A stretch of 64,000 nt of DNA from Typha latifolia (GCA_019914945.1 CM034099.1:22160704-22224703), one strand, 5' to 3'; positions 24,516 through 37,633 are shown, numbered from the stretch's first letter. Numbers and translations are program-made. The notes: generated by a model not told the origin, from the sequence alone.

Positions 24516-26941
24516 TAGGAGAGTCTTGTGCACTGATGTGCTCCTTTTCAGAACCATTCGTTTCACTTCTTTTCTTTTTCAGAATTGCTCTTCTTCAGGC
24601 GACCAGCCTGAAGAGTCTACCAGATCACTTGGTCCCTTCTGGGTTTGAAAACTTGCTAGCTCTTTCTTGTGATAGTATGCTTTTATCACTGACTAATTAG
24701 TGACCCTTGAATACACTGGAGAACAAATTTTGAGCTTATCTGTTGACTACAGTTATGGTTGCAGATAAGCAGCAAATAATCTTTGCAGCGGTAGTGATAC
24801 CTTTTGTCAATTATACTGCATTATACCCTTGGGATTGTTGTTTATGCATATAAAAAGCCTCTATATTCTTCAACTCTTGGTGCTTTGGCCTGGATCTGAA
24901 CAATTCATAGTTGTTCAGTGTTTTTGATCTTGGTCGAGTCAATACCAGTGATTTTTACTATAGCTGGACATGGAATTGTGGGTACATCTGATATGACTAA
25001 CATCCGGAACAATTGTATATTGTTTCCTCACATCACCAAGCCTTCCCAAGGCGAGACAGAAATTGGGATTTTCATCATCACTATTGTGTGTTTTATTGCT
25101 GGTAACTAGTATATCATTGCTATGAATCTCTTATGTGTAATGTATTCATAACGTCTCATTGTTATTTGGTTTAATGTACAACAGCTTTATACCACTGTAA
25201 AGGTTCCATGGAGGAAGAGACACTAGGTGGAAAGAGGCTATGGTCTGAGGGTAAAGGAGATCTGCTTCTATTCGCTTGGTGGAGCCATGTAGGAAGGTAT
25301 GATAATATTGCAGTTCATGACAGCTTCACTGACTGACCAACATTCTCCACACCTTCAAATGTGAAAGACACAAGAACTAGACTTTGTTTCTCAACTTCCA
25401 CGATTTGAGACTCCTAAATTTCATTTCTCGACATAATTTTCTTGCAGTGTAAGAGTATGGTGATCACCTGAGAATCTCAGGATAATAATTTTGCTGTTCC
25501 GTATGATTCAGGTCGTACCTTGCTTGTGTAGTTTTGCTCTGTATCCGTTGAAAGTTGCCTGTGTTAATGCATTATTATATCAATTTATGCATACGAGAGT
25601 TAAGGCCAACTGTACGCACATATGGCTATGGATTTGGCTTATGAGAACTACTTACAATTCACTAATTTACCAATAATTCCGTATGTTGCCACTTCGTGTG
25701 TCTGCAACCAGGTTTTTCTTACAATAATTATCTCCTTTTCTTCCTAAACCTATGATTGTAGCTGAGTATGAGTACTTTTTGAAGTAGTGCAATAACTTAT
25801 TACTTCGTCTTGATACAGCGAACAGTGAATTTGAGCGTTGGCTCTCGACCTGTCTTGATGCTGGTGTTTTCTTTCTATTTCTTTCTTTGTGTTTGGATTA
25901 ATTTGTCTTCAGATAATAACTGGGTATTGCGAGAAACTTTAACTGATGCTAGTAATTCAAATCGAATTAGTCACGTACGTTACAGGAATTCTGTCCATTT
26001 GTAAACACGGATCGGTTAGCACTTGCACCCGGTAATAGTGTTAGGAATGCCCACCATTCGTTTCCAGCAATATCCGCCAGAATATTTAAAAAAAAAAACT
26101 CCGATAGAATATAGAAGCATTGGGTTGTAGCCTAGCGGTTATGGCTCAACTTAAGAAACAGAAGGGGTAAAAGAGACGCAATGAAGGCTTTCTAAGTTTA
26201 ACAATCATATATGACTCTTAAGAGACGGAGTATTCCGCATTCAATGACCATTATTTTGCCACCAGAGTCTCATCATGAACTAATCATCACATAGGAGCCA
26301 AGTCTGACGGTAGTGCCACAACCGCAACTATCTCTATTACTAAGTATTTTTGCTGCATCAGCGAGTGCTCCACAGTAATCTCATCTCAGTTTAAGGTTAG
26401 AATTCATAAACGATAGCCATCTCTACTCCCAATAGGAAGTAGAGTGGAATTTATTACAAAAGGAGGACGAAAAGCAATTAAAGCAACAGATTTGGACATG
26501 TAACGTAATTATATATCTTGGCTGATGATGAACCTGAAATATTGAACATACCAAGTTGACTCGGTACAGAAAGGGTTTCAAGTCGTGATGGGCTTTGGAC
26601 CCCATGGCAGCTAGAGTTTGAACGAGATTTTGAGACCTCTCGCATCCAGTTCCATGGCATCCAAACCTACTCTATGTGGAGCGAAATTTGTACACGTACT
26701 GGACTTGGCCTGGACTAATAATGAACAGCTGTGAGCAGATCTTATTGCTTAATTCTTGGTTCCTCCTTTCAAATCCACTTGGAAACTCCTTCCCTGCAAC
26801 AGCGGTGTAGACTGGTGAAACCGGGATTCTGGCTTGTAAATTTGCGAGCATCAATACAAGTTCTCCAAATGCCCGATAAGATAAACATATGCCTTCTTAG
26901 CATCTGGGAATTCACACGCTTGTATTACTTCTCTTTGTGCT

Positions 26942-29461
26942 TTACCCTGTTGCACATAGCATAGATACCTCCATCTGCCTGGTTGAAACTTCCAGCATCT
27001 TGTAAATATCTTCAGATTGTTCATGTGATCTATCTCCTGCAATGAAGAGATGAATTTTCCCACTGATCTCAACTGAACTCCAACCTGCTCTTTTTTTCAA
27101 CCCATTGTTCTTCATTGTCGCTCTAAGCATCTCTACATCGTCCCACCTTCCTGCATCGCCAAACATGTTGGACATCAAGACGTGGTATCCATCATTTTCA
27201 GGGTCTAGCTCAAAGGCCTTTCTTGCAACACGCTCTCCCATTTCAACATTATTATGTATTTTGCAAGCACCAAGCAAGGCTCCCCAAATTCCTCCATCAG
27301 GTTCCATTGGCATTGTGAGAACCATGCCTTCAGCGTCGGATAAATGTCCAGATTTTCCTAGGAGATCCACCATACAAGCATAATGCTTCAGTGTAGGTCT
27401 AATAGAATACATATCCATTCTACCAAAGAGTCTTTTCCCCTCATCAACGAACCCTGCATGGCTACAAGCTGAAAGAACTGCAAGAAAAGTCACTCCATTA
27501 GGGGCAGGTCCTCCTTTCTCCATCTCAGCAAACAAATCCAATGCTCCCTTTGCATAGCCATGGATTCCATACCCTGAAATCATCACATTCCAAGAAATAA
27601 CATCTTTATCAGGCATAGAATCAAAAACTGCTCTGGAAGTTTCAAGCTGCCCACATTTCGCATACATGTCAACAAGTGATGTGGAAAGAGATATGTCAGA
27701 ATCTAGTCTCATTTCTTTGATGTAATTGTCTATCCACTTTCCACGGTCCAGAGCAGCCAGATCTGAACAAGCTGAAAGAACACTCACCAAAGTCGCAGAG
27801 TTGGGTTTCACGTCTTCAGCAAGCATCTCTTCAAGAAGTGATAAAGCATAATTAGAATGTCCTGAATGAGCATAAGCTGCAATCAAAGCATTCCAGGTAA
27901 CAACATCTTTTGTTGCATGTTCAAATATTGTCTTCGCGAGCTCAAGTTTTCCACATCGTCCATACATCCCAATATGTGCATTTGCAATTGAAATTTCTCC
28001 GTCAATCATATTCTTTATTGAAAAACAGTGTACTGATTGGCCTAAACATAGTTCCCCTAATCTGGAACATGAAGAGATCACAGAAACCAAACTATTGATA
28101 TCACAAATTAAGTCTGAATTGAGAAACTGCATTTTCCTGTAACTATCCAAGCATTTGACATCCAATCCCACCCTGCCATATCCAGATACCATCAAATTCC
28201 ACGATTCAGAATCCCATTCATCCATCACATTAAAAATCTTTTCTGCAATGTCCAATAAATCTAATTTACTGTACATTGATATTAAAGCATTGGAAACAGA
28301 CACGCCAAGTTCTAAGTTTCTCCTCAATATAAACCCATGAAAGGCCCTACCTCCATAAATATTGCCACTATTCACAACACCCATAAGTATACAACTAATA
28401 AGAACTCCATCAGGCTCCAGCCCTGCGTCCTGCATCAAAAGAAACAATTCCAAAGCCTCCAGGATAAGGCCTTTCCTACAATAAACTCCAATTATAGCAG
28501 TCCATGAGACAAGATCTTTCTCTGGCAACTCATGAAGTAGAAGAAAAGAATCTTCCGAGCTCTCACATTTTGAGTACATCGAAAGAAGTGATGATTGTAC
28601 ACAAAGGAAATGCCCAATGCCACTTTTCACCGAATGTCCATGCAGAGACCTTCCAGCCTCCAACGTCCCCAAGCTACCACAAGCTTGCAAACCAGCTTCT
28701 AAGGTTCGTGAATTGGGCCTTGCCCCTCCATGATCACCAAGACGGACCATCCCACTGAGACAAACCAAACCCAATTTCGGTTCCCCATTCCTCACATATC
28801 CAGCAATAAGAGCAGTCCATGAAACCACATCCTTAACCGGCATTTCATCAAACACCCTAAAAGCATCGTCAATAACCCCACACTTCGAATAAAAATACAC
28901 TAAAGACGACCCAGCACCAACTGAATCTCCATTAAAAAGACCAAACTTTATCGAATTACCATGTACGCAAGATCCAATTCCCAGCTCAAGCAACTCGGCG
29001 CAGGCGGAGACAACCATGGGGATGCTAAACTGGTTCGGCAGCGCGCCGGAGAAAAGCATTCGGCGGTAGAATTGGATAGCAAGAGGAAAATTGGAATTGG
29101 CAAAGTGGGTCTTGATCGCAGAGTTCCAAAGGAAAGTGTCGAGTGGATTACTCGGGACAGAATCGAGGAAGACTCGGGTAGAGAGGTCGGGGCGGTGGGA
29201 GGAGGAATAGAGGGAGATGAGCTTAGCGGCGAAGAAGCGGTTGGTGGAGTTACCGGAGGTGATGATAAGGGCATGGTGGCGGAGGATGGATTGGAGGGTG
29301 AAGGTTTGGGAGGAGGACGACGAGAGGATGAGGTGGAAAGGCGGAGACGAGGAAAGGGAAAGGGTAGAGGTGTGGGAGAAGAGAGAGGTTGGACGAAGGA
29401 GGAGAGAGTATTTTGATGGAGAATGGAAGGAAAGGAATCGAAGGCAGTAGAGAAGACGCAT
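26942..29461 (-). CDS. PLS-class PPR protein with E domain, orthologue of At4g39952
   Basis: This is one uninterrupted exon of 839 aa. PPR proteins bind organelle RNA one base per repeat; PLS proteins with E domains usually take part in C-to-U editing or other RNA processing in mitochondria or plastids. The N terminus is rich in Ser, Leu and Arg without acidic residues, fitting an organelle presequence. P, L and S repeats run from about residue 105, with phrases such as KDVVSWTALIAGYVRNG, KDVVTWNALIAAYAHSG and KDVISWNVMISGYGIHG. From about residue 720 comes the E/E+ region (GIWGALLGAC to GKIHLFIAGDRSH); no DYW deaminase follows. Similarity along the whole protein, including the ALIITSGNS and MVVSACAELL segments, points to At4g39952, annotated as mitochondrial. 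The first ATG of the frame is 29461; a TTG lies two codons upstream. The RNA target is unknown. Confidence 0.95.
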   Translation of the reverse strand: MRLLYCLRFLSFHSPSKYSLLLRPTSLFSHTSTLSLSSSPPFHLILSSSSSQTFTLQSILRHHALIITSGNSTNRFFAAKLISLYSSSHRPDLSTRVFLDSVPSNPLDTFLWNSAIKTHFANSNFPLAIQFYRRMLFSGALPNQFSIPMVVSACAELLELGIGSCVHGNSIKFGLFNGDSVGAGSSLVYFYSKCGVIDDAFRVFDEMPVKDVVSWTALIAGYVRNGEPKLGLVCLSGMVRLGDHGGARPNSRTLEAGLQACGSLGTLEAGRSLHGHSVKSGIGHFLCVQSSLLSMYSKCESSEDSFLLLHELPEKDLVSWTAIIGVYCRKGLILEALELFLLMQDAGLEPDGVLISCILMGVVNSGNIYGGRAFHGFILRRNLELGVSVSNALISMYSKLDLLDIAEKIFNVMDEWDSESWNLMVSGYGRVGLDVKCLDSYRKMQFLNSDLICDINSLVSVISSCSRLGELCLGQSVHCFSIKNMIDGEISIANAHIGMYGRCGKLELAKTIFEHATKDVVTWNALIAAYAHSGHSNYALSLLEEMLAEDVKPNSATLVSVLSACSDLAALDRGKWIDNYIKEMRLDSDISLSTSLVDMYAKCGQLETSRAVFDSMPDKDVISWNVMISGYGIHGYAKGALDLFAEMEKGGPAPNGVTFLAVLSACSHAGFVDEGKRLFGRMDMYSIRPTLKHYACMVDLLGKSGHLSDAEGMVLTMPMEPDGGIWGALLGACKIHNNVEMGERVARKAFELDPENDGYHVLMSNMFGDAGRWDDVEMLRATMKNNGLKKRAGWSSVEISGKIHLFIAGDRSHEQSEDIYKMLEVSTRQMEVSMLCATG

Positions 29462-29535
29462 TTGCAATCCCCCATCCGAGCTATGCTCAAGTGTTTCTGG
29501 GAGAGAGGGAGAAGAGTCGATGGTAAAACGAAGGG

Positions 29536-29566
<31 letters not shown>

Positions 29567-30209
29567 TACGCTACATAGAGACGTATGTTTGTTAATATAT
29601 CAGATGACATCATTGATAAGTAGAGTTAATTTCATGATTTAGATATATATTTTTTGTGAGAGAGAATTATGATTTGGAACATTAATTCGAAGAGAAGATT
29701 ATCTACATTCTAAACCAATTACATCATGGGATTAGAACCAACATACACACCGCCAAGATCTCTCTCCCTCGCTGTTTTCTCTTACTGTCTTACACCACCA
29801 AGATCTCGTTAGATAAAAGGTATATAATTTGAGAGACTAATGGCTGCTTACATGAATCAGCACTTGAGTTCCAATGACTTGATTAACTAATACGGTGAGA
29901 CTTTAAAATGAGAAATAATTGTAAATAAATAACACCACAGGCATTATAATATTTCACGGTTGCATCCTAACAGGTTCATCAATTGTCTCACAAGCTTTGT
30001 AATCACCACTTTGAAGCCATGATTGCCCAAGAGGATGTCTCCGAGACCATATTTAATCTTTTCCAATCTAATACATACCAGCTAAGTTCAAGCCTCCCCA
30101 ATCTAATCATTTATTTTCAGCTCCAGTGTACGTACCATACATTCTCAAGTTTATTCGATTGTAAATTGCATTGCTCTCTCATTGTCCAGATCTACTCTTC
30201 TCGGCATGT
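29462..30209. other. PPR promoter region with (TA)n; BADH 3' flank
   Basis: This is the gap between PPR start and BADH stop (both on the minus strand). It contains a (TA)n microsatellite at 29535-29562 about 75 bases upstream of the PPR ATG, which must lie in or near its promoter or leader, and the BADH 3' UTR toward the right. No other gene is seen. Confidence 0.6.
29535..29562. repeat. (TA)n microsatellite upstream of the PPR gene
   Basis: About 13-14 perfect TA units. It lies about 75 bases 5' of the PPR start codon. Confidence 0.9.
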
Positions 30210-33200
30210 CTATAGTTTCGAAGGAGATTGATACCAACCCCAGGGTTCATCCGATGTATATTTAGTCACTTGCTTCACACTTAGGTAGTTGTCAAGTCCC
30301 CTGGAAGAAAAGGAGCAAGATGTAATCTCGATATAGCTGGAAAAGTACTTAATTATTCACGTTCAACAAAATAAAGTTCTTAAAAGCACTCACCCTTCTC
30401 CAAGTTCACGTCCAAAGCCACTTCGCTTGTTTCCTCCCCAAGGAGCTTGACAAAAGCAAGGCTGTGAGCAGTTTATCCAAATAATCCCTGCTTGAATAGC
30501 CTGAAGAGCACATGAGAAAACCTTTTGTGTCATCATTCTTTCCATGTTTTTGCATCATCAATTTCTTTCCATGCGATTTATATAGCAGACAAAAATGAAA
30601 ACAGTCGACTCAGAAACCAGCACAATTTAGAAGAAATAAAGATAGGTATTTGGGGGAATCAATTAGATATTACCTTTCCAGACTACATACTTGTTCCATC
30701 AATATTGTATCTAAAAGTTTGCCAATTCTGTACTCATTTGAAGAGTTATTTGTCTATCCTATAAGTGTTGATATGAATGCCTATGAATGCCTAGCCCTTT
30801 ATCAAGTTTGTCTTTTCCGCACTTAAAATCTAAAAGCAGGGGAAAGCCAATAGATGCTTCCAAATATGAGCTTCCAATTTCTCAACATTTTGTTCTCTCT
30901 TCTATGAATAAAATTCCAGGCAATCATATCTTCTTAAATGAACCATGTTCAAGTGGTCTGACATTGATATAAAACTATTAACATGGATACTTAACAATTG
31001 AAGGAACCATAGAAATTAGCGCAAGTCATTTGGATGAATGTTACTTGTCGACTATGAAGGCCATAAATAATATCAAGTATCAACAATGTTTTCATAGTAC
31101 AAAGGAATAAACCACCCTATCAGCTTAATGTATTGAGTTTGAATCCCGCCAGGCCTATTTACAATTAAATTCTAGATCCCTACCCATATATTTTAAAGTA
31201 CATACCTTGGGCCTATTACAATGTCTAGAGTCCTGATGAGGGAGAGTGTTAAGAGTATAAAGGAATAAAACCTCATCTATTTATCAGCTTAATCTTTTAG
31301 ACAAGATGGCAGAGTCAACAAATCACAGTTAGGCATACCTCAGATACTCGCTCACATCGCTCCAAGTCATTCGAAATCACTGCACCGGCTAAGCCATAAC
31401 TGAGAAAAAGGAAGAATATATAGCACACCTTTTTTTGCCATTTGTAATCTTAGATGTACTATTGATATGACATCACAAGTAGCTTACTGAGTATCATTTG
31501 CAAGTTCTATTGCTTCTTCTTCAGAGCTAAATACTTTGACACAGATGACTGGCCCAAAAACTTCATCTCTCCAAATTTGCATTGACGTGTTCACATCAGT
31601 TATGATTGTTGGTTCAATAAAGAACCCTTTTTCGAGATGCTGCCACTTGTAAAAGCAGTAAATATATATATATATATATATGAATTTAGGAGCCAAGTAT
31701 ATGATTAAGCTAAGAGAATAATTTACCTGTGGCCGCACACCTCCTGATAAAATAGTTGCACCTTCACTTTTGGCTGTTGAAATGATCTTTTTGATCTTCT
31801 CATACTGAAACAAGGCATACAGTTCACCAAGCAATCATATCGATCAGAATTGTATATCCCATTTACTGAACTCTGCATGTCTGAATCAGTGTCTTCATTT
31901 TACTGATCTATAGGATCTTATAAACATGGAATTACAGATAAGACAAAGAAAACACTGTTAATTCTGTCTACTGATATTTGAATGGTACTGGAAACTTTTA
32001 CAAAAAAATAATAAATGGCTAGCGCCAACTATGTGGGGTTGGCAATGTGGAGCCTTTTCTGATTTAGTAGGATAGACCATGTTGTCACTATTCACTTCCC
32101 TTTTGGAATGTAAAATAATTAATGGATGAATAAACCAGAGGCAAGCAAAAACCATAAAATAACATGATCAGTAACATCTCATACCTGCCCTTCACTGACA
32201 ACTGGCCCAAGCCTGCAACCTTCTTCCAATGGATCTGAGATTTTAATACTTTTGGCCCATGCAACAAGTCTCTCTAAGAATTCTTTCGCTATTTTTTCCT
32301 TCAAGAAAAAAAGAAGCTTAATTAATTATCAAAAATTAATTATGTAACCAAAGCAGAATAACTCCCCAAGAAAATATACTTCACCAATATTAACATTTTG
32401 AAAGAGAGGAAAGAAAGAGAACTCTTAAGCAATGCTAGACACGGAGTCAAACTCTACTACCGTTGTTGTTGGTCAAGTAATCTTGATTGAAAGTAACACC
32501 AAGTAAAATAAAGTTATGTTACATGGCTTCCTGTATGGATACAACGTGCAAATATTTGTGTTAAACTTTGGATTTTCAATATGGTAAACATTTTCTTCAC
32601 TGGCTCCATAATCGCCAAATTATAACTGTGAAATGCTCTGTTGAAGTTACTCTGGGGATAACATGTCAGGACAATCAAAATACTATTTTCTGCCATTTAT
32701 CATCTCAAAATTTATGCAAAAAAGTAATGAGAAATGGACTAGCAGAGTCATATATCCTCTTCCTAAGCTCTCCCTCCGCAGAAGTTTGCATCTTTTGTCT
32801 CCATAATTCTATCAACCCATAATCCCACCCAATCCTAGTGTATTAATGAATGATCACAAAGATGGGCCACATGATCATTCCTATACAACTACTTTAATTT
32901 GTTTTAAGATATTGCGCAAGTGTCATCTTGTCCTAACTAACCTAACACAATCTGAGCTAAGCTAACTTAACTTCAATCAGTCAAATCTACTTCAATAGGA
33001 TAAAACACTGGACAATTTAGATATTTTGTTGAATAAGGATTATCCTTAATTGACCTGATTCAACCTGACCAAGTTGCACTCCTGAGGAAAAAATTACCAG
33101 CTGGGTAGATGTTACCAAATAGTCTTTTTAAAAGAATTTTGGACCTAATGAAGCTAATAAGAGGGAAAAAAAAATCCAAAGTTATAGGCTACATATGCAA

Positions 33201-34418
33201 AGAAGGATGATTGGACAAATGTAGAAGATATAATGCCGTTGCAAGCCCAAAGTATTGAACAGCACTTCAAGAAAACTACAGTAGTTGAATATTGACAATT
33301 CTGGGTTCAATCTTAAACAGTCCACATAATACCATTCAATCCAAGAAAACAATTAAAAATCTTAAGCTATAACCGAGAGGAAATAGGAAAGAACGATACA
33401 TATTAATGTTTTAATGATTAACAAAAGCTAGATGATATGCCAAAATAAGTGACACCACCAATCATATACTTACATGTATGAGAAGGCGAGAAGTTGCACT
33501 GCAAATTTGACCATTTGTCCAGAAGCACCCAAATAGAGACCATTCAACAGCTGTATAGATGAGAACTTTATCAAATATCAGAGAAAGAATACACATAGAA
33601 CAATTAATATGTGTCACTTTCTGAACCTTGTTCATAATGGTGATTACTGATTAGCCATCAGAGGTGGTACCTGATTTTGATGAACAGAAAGTTATGGGAG
33701 ACATCCTCCATTTTGGGGTGTTCTGTTCTTTCCCATTTCTTTCCTTAGTTATTTTGGTTTCTTTAGTAGACTTGTCTTGCAGTTTTTTCCTCTCCTCAAC
33801 ATAGTTGGGTCGTCCATCTTAGTGACAGGTTCTGGTCTTTAGTGAATGTAGGGAATAGGTCATGGGTAATCAAGAGCCCCTGTGTGTTGGATTCCTCATT
33901 TTCTGGATACTAGGAGTATTTGGTGCTTCAAATACTCAAGATTCTTGTAACAACCTGATTTTATGTGTTTGGGGAAGATATTGTGCGTCTATGTGGGTGT
34001 GCATGCATATCATATGCAGTGAGTTCAGTGGTGCTCCCAACGGTTGGGCACTTGGCCCAACACAAGGGAAGAGCTAGCCTCCAGTGTCCAGCACATGACC
34101 TTATAGTTCACCTTTGAGAGGGGAGATCCAGAAAACAGTGTTTCCTATGATATATTTCCAATATTAAGCGTACACATAATATTGCCCGAAGAAGAATATG
34201 GAGCATCTCATAGTCCATTGTAAATAACATGAAAATGAAGAGAAGTGTTGTTCATTTTCAAACATAACCACATGTGCATAAGCACACTGCACATTAGGGC
34301 TATCAAAAAAGCTCGCCAGATTGCAAGGTTTGTGACCTCGTCGAGCTATAAATGGGTCGAACTGGGTTTTTGAATTTAAAATTTTAATCGAGTCGAGCCA
34401 GAGTCAACTCATTTGAGT

Positions 34419-34449
<31 letters not shown>

Positions 34450-34874
34450 TAATATTATACATATTTAGAAGAAATAAGGTGTATAAGTTTTCAGCAGCAC
34501 AACCGATTAAGGTTGTTCTATTTTAACCAGCCTACATGGGTTTGATTCCCAACCGACTACATTTATTTGCTATTTTTCTATAAAAATCTTTAGTCCAATA
34601 TCAGAAAGTTAGTAAAGGTAAATCTGCCCTTCTAGGTATCCTTCCCTCTAAAAGATTAAAATGGCTTAGTGGATTAGAAAGATAGAATTGATGGTTTTAG
34701 ATCAAGTTGTAGACTTGTAGTCAAGTCGATTTGAGCTAGCTCGATATTTAAGCGTGCTGGGCCGAGCTTGTATCATTGAGTTTGTCTCAAGCTTGACCTC
34801 AAGTTTTATTAATTTCGAGCTGAGCCAATCTAACCTAAGCTCAGCTCATTTACACCCCTAACACATACAAACAG

Positions 34875-34910
<36 letters not shown>

Positions 34911-37633
34911 AGACAAACCCTTATCGATGTCCACATCATCAAATACAATAAGAGGACTTTTGCCACCAAGCTCCAATGAAACAGGCTGACCAAAAAGAAG
35001 AGTTTTGCACAAAATAAGAGAAAATACTACAAGTTCACAACCACCACAAAACTAAATAAAAATCACAACAAATTAAAACAAATGAGTACTGAAGGCAAGT
35101 CAATAATAGACCAAGCAAGATGATCTAATATTTGCACGATTGTAACAAACCTTGACCAATTGGGCTGCAGCAGTCATAATTCTTCTACCAGTCTCAGTAC
35201 TGCCAGTGAAAGCAATCTACACAATTAGAACTATTTAGCTCAGGCTCTTAGAGGTTCATCATTTCTACTTTGAATAAAACAATACAGACACTACACTGTT
35301 TGCTATTTATATACATGAAACAAGATACCAAACCTTGTCCACATGAGGGTGTGATGCTATAGGAGCACCAGCTTCGGGACCCAACCCAGTTACAATGTTC
35401 AATACACCAGGAGGAAGTCCTACTTCTCTACACACTTCAGCAAGCTCTAAACAAGTCCTGTTGATAAAATAAAAAAAAATTGTAGGTAATACAATACTAG
35501 CATAAGGAAATCAAAGCACCTCAATTCTTTGGATCTTACACAGAAGCCAATTCAGATGGCTTTAGTACAGCTGTACACCCAGCAGCCAAGGCAGGTGCAA
35601 CCTTCCATGTAGCCATTAACAGAGGATAGTTCCTGCACTTATAGGAAAAGAAGATGTACATTTCCACACCCAATGTTGATATCAAATTTCCATCCTTTTA
35701 TACACCCAACGTATTAGTCTTTTCTCATTCTTTTGGCCAGAAAGAAGAACTGTGTTGTTAGAATAGAAGAATGGCCAAATGAGTTTGAGATTATGCAGTT
35801 AGGATCATATTTAGTAAACACTACATGTTCAGCTTTTTGTTTGTAATGTACGATTTTTGTTGCTTTTGAAACTTAGTTATTCCAACTAAAATGATGAAAT
35901 AATGTTTATGGATATCAACTTTAACTATCTATCAATTCATGCTTTCTATGCTTGTGCTTATTTAAGTGGAAATTTTGATATTATATTTGAGCAAAGATAA
36001 TGCTAATGCTAGAATCTTTAACCTCTCTGAGCTCTAGATTTGATTGCAGACATGATTGACTGGCTAAGCAATCACACAATCATCAAAACAGTTAGGGGAT
36101 GAATATGCAATTACAGCCTTAATGTCACCCCCTAAATACCAACTCGCTAACTTTGACCTGTCATCTCGGATAACTTTATCTATTCACAATTAGGAACAAT
36201 ATTCTACTTGACAACAAGGTTCATTTCTCTTGACACATTCTTCAAAATTCAGTTTTGCCATATGGTAAAATGATATTTGAAAGGAAGTATACCACGGAAG
36301 ATTACAGGAAGAAAAGTAGAGCTTCTAAACCAGTTAAAATAAGCAGAATCATCAGGAAGAGGACCATAAAGATGATAGGAGTCATATGATAACAAAATGC
36401 ATGATCATGTACCAGGGAGTGATTAATCCAACAACTCCAATAGGTTCTTTGAGAATGTAACACTTAAATGTTTCCATAGGAAGAGAGATTGGAGCCTTCT
36501 GTTTCCCATCTAAGGCTTCTCCAAGATCTGCATAGTACTCAAAGCACCCCGCAACATCATCCTAGGAGAAGAAAAAAAAATAGCAGCAAAGAAGCATCAA
36601 TAATAATGTTCTTAATAAAAGGGGAACATTTTTAAAAACAAGATGTACCATGTCCCACGCTGCTTCATCTAGAGGCTTCCCACAATCGAGTGCCTCTAGC
36701 TTAGCCAGCTCAGATTTCCTCTCAATTATCTGCACATACCAAACTCCAGAATCAGAAAGCTTAAGATGACAATATTGTGAAAATTGGCCAAGATCCATTT
36801 GTAAATGGGTAAAAAAGACCAAAACAATCTGAGAACAAGAAGCACTGGTCCTATGAATTCAAACATAAAATGAAAGGTGCATGTTCCTCTACAAATTTTT
36901 AGTGTGTGAACAAAATAAAGTTAATTCGACAAGTCATTCAAGAATGAAGCAGCAAACACGCCAAAACAATCTATGTGCATATTAGTAAAAACATGTAATT
37001 CATATTACATTAGATCATAAAAAATATCATTTTTGTAGGTAAAACTTATTGTGATTCTTTTTTATTATTTTGTGAAACTTACAACTTACTGTACTCAGAT
37101 TGTTGATTCTAGTCGTACTTTATTATCTTACATTGGGTCATAAAAAATCACATGAAATAAATATCAATTAACACATTAGTCATCCAAGAAGCAATCTAGA
37201 ACTCATCTGCGTTTGAAATTGCCTCTACAACAACGATTCAAGAATCAATGAGAGGAAAATAAAGCGAAAAAAAGAGAGGAAGAACCTTGGCGGCGATGGC
37301 ACGGAGGTACTTGGCTCGAACGGCGCCCGGGGCTCGAGCCCAGTCCTTGCCTCTGTTCCTCGTAAAAGCCCTCCGCGCTGCATCCACCGCCAAATCTACG
37401 TCCTCCGCTGTTCCCGCGGGGATATCCCCTTCACGTATAAAGGAAGAACAATGGAGGATAAGGCTAACATCAGATCAAGAACCGAGAACCTAAGCAAGAT
37501 AGGAGCCGACTAACCGACCTATGGGGGCCTCGGTTGCGGGGTTTATGACGGGGATCCGCTTCTTGTGAACCGGCTCTCTCCATTCTCCATCGATGAAGAG
37601 TTGGCGACGAGGGATTTCCACGGGCAATGCCAT
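30210..37633 (-). CDS. BADH: Betaine aldehyde / aminoaldehyde dehydrogenase (ALDH10), peroxisomal
   Basis: The enzyme oxidises aminoaldehydes (4-aminobutanal, 3-aminopropanal) and, in some forms, betaine aldehyde, using NAD+. Exons: 37633-37519, 37428-37286, 36729-36649, 36561-36413, 35632-35540, 35457-35334, 35216-35151, 34985-34919, 33550-33474, 32298-32185, 31804-31727, 31639-31488, 31399-31339, 30500-30394, 30300-30210. All junctions are in phase; 505 aa in 15 exons, the usual plant BADH plan. Catalytic residues are present: Asn164 (PWNYPLL), Glu262 (SLELGGKSP) and Cys296 ([10 protein letters not shown]). The protein ends [16 protein letters not shown] is a type 1 peroxisome signal. Ile446 in [12 protein letters not shown] aligns with spinach residue 441, where Ile favours aminoaldehydes over betaine aldehyde. 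In rice the orthologue BADH2 controls 2-acetyl-1-pyrroline fragrance. No disabling change is visible. Confidence 0.97.
31662..31681. repeat. (TA)n in BADH intron 11
   Basis: About ten TA units between exons 11 and 12 of BADH, close to the acceptor side of exon 12. Confidence 0.85.
34294..34861. mobile_element. DNA-transposon-like element (TTAGGG termini) in BADH intron 8
   Basis: Left end TTAGGGCTATCAAAAAAGCT and right end, read inward, TTAGGGGTGTAAATGAGCTG are imperfect inverted repeats. The inside has recurring GAGCTCG/GAGTCGAGCC words and a (TA)n run (34418-34445). Many plant genomes hold such GGGTGTAAAYGAGC-ended elements. It makes up much of the 1.37-kb intron 8. No coding capacity is seen, and the superfamily is not assigned. 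Confidence 0.5.
34877..34906. repeat. (GA)n microsatellite near BADH exon 8 donor
   Basis: Fifteen GA units on the + strand, thus (TC)n in the transcript, beginning 12 bases inside intron 8 after the exon 8 donor (GTTTGTCTC). Confidence 0.9.

Larger units (their letters stand above)
18593..26941. other. Large gene-poor region between the RING and PPR genes
   Basis: These 8.3 kb lie between the convergent RING and PPR genes. Composition is AT-rich. I find no convincing gene, only a MITE (21848-22226), a 51-bp tandem duplication (22436-22537), a SINE fragment near 24445-24510, and two unassigned minus-strand open blocks (23014-23235, 23311-23502). Several TTGCAG-like acceptor sites downstream of 18592 could belong to spliced non-coding exons, which cannot be judged without transcripts. 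Confidence 0.55.

Noticed and set aside
26128..26146. TAGCCTAGCGGTTATGGC, an A-box-like word
   Set aside because: No B box at a proper distance; could be a SINE remnant but cannot be supported.
28961..29416. Plus-strand Gly/Glu/Arg-rich open frame
   Set aside because: Antisense of the N-terminal part of the PPR gene.
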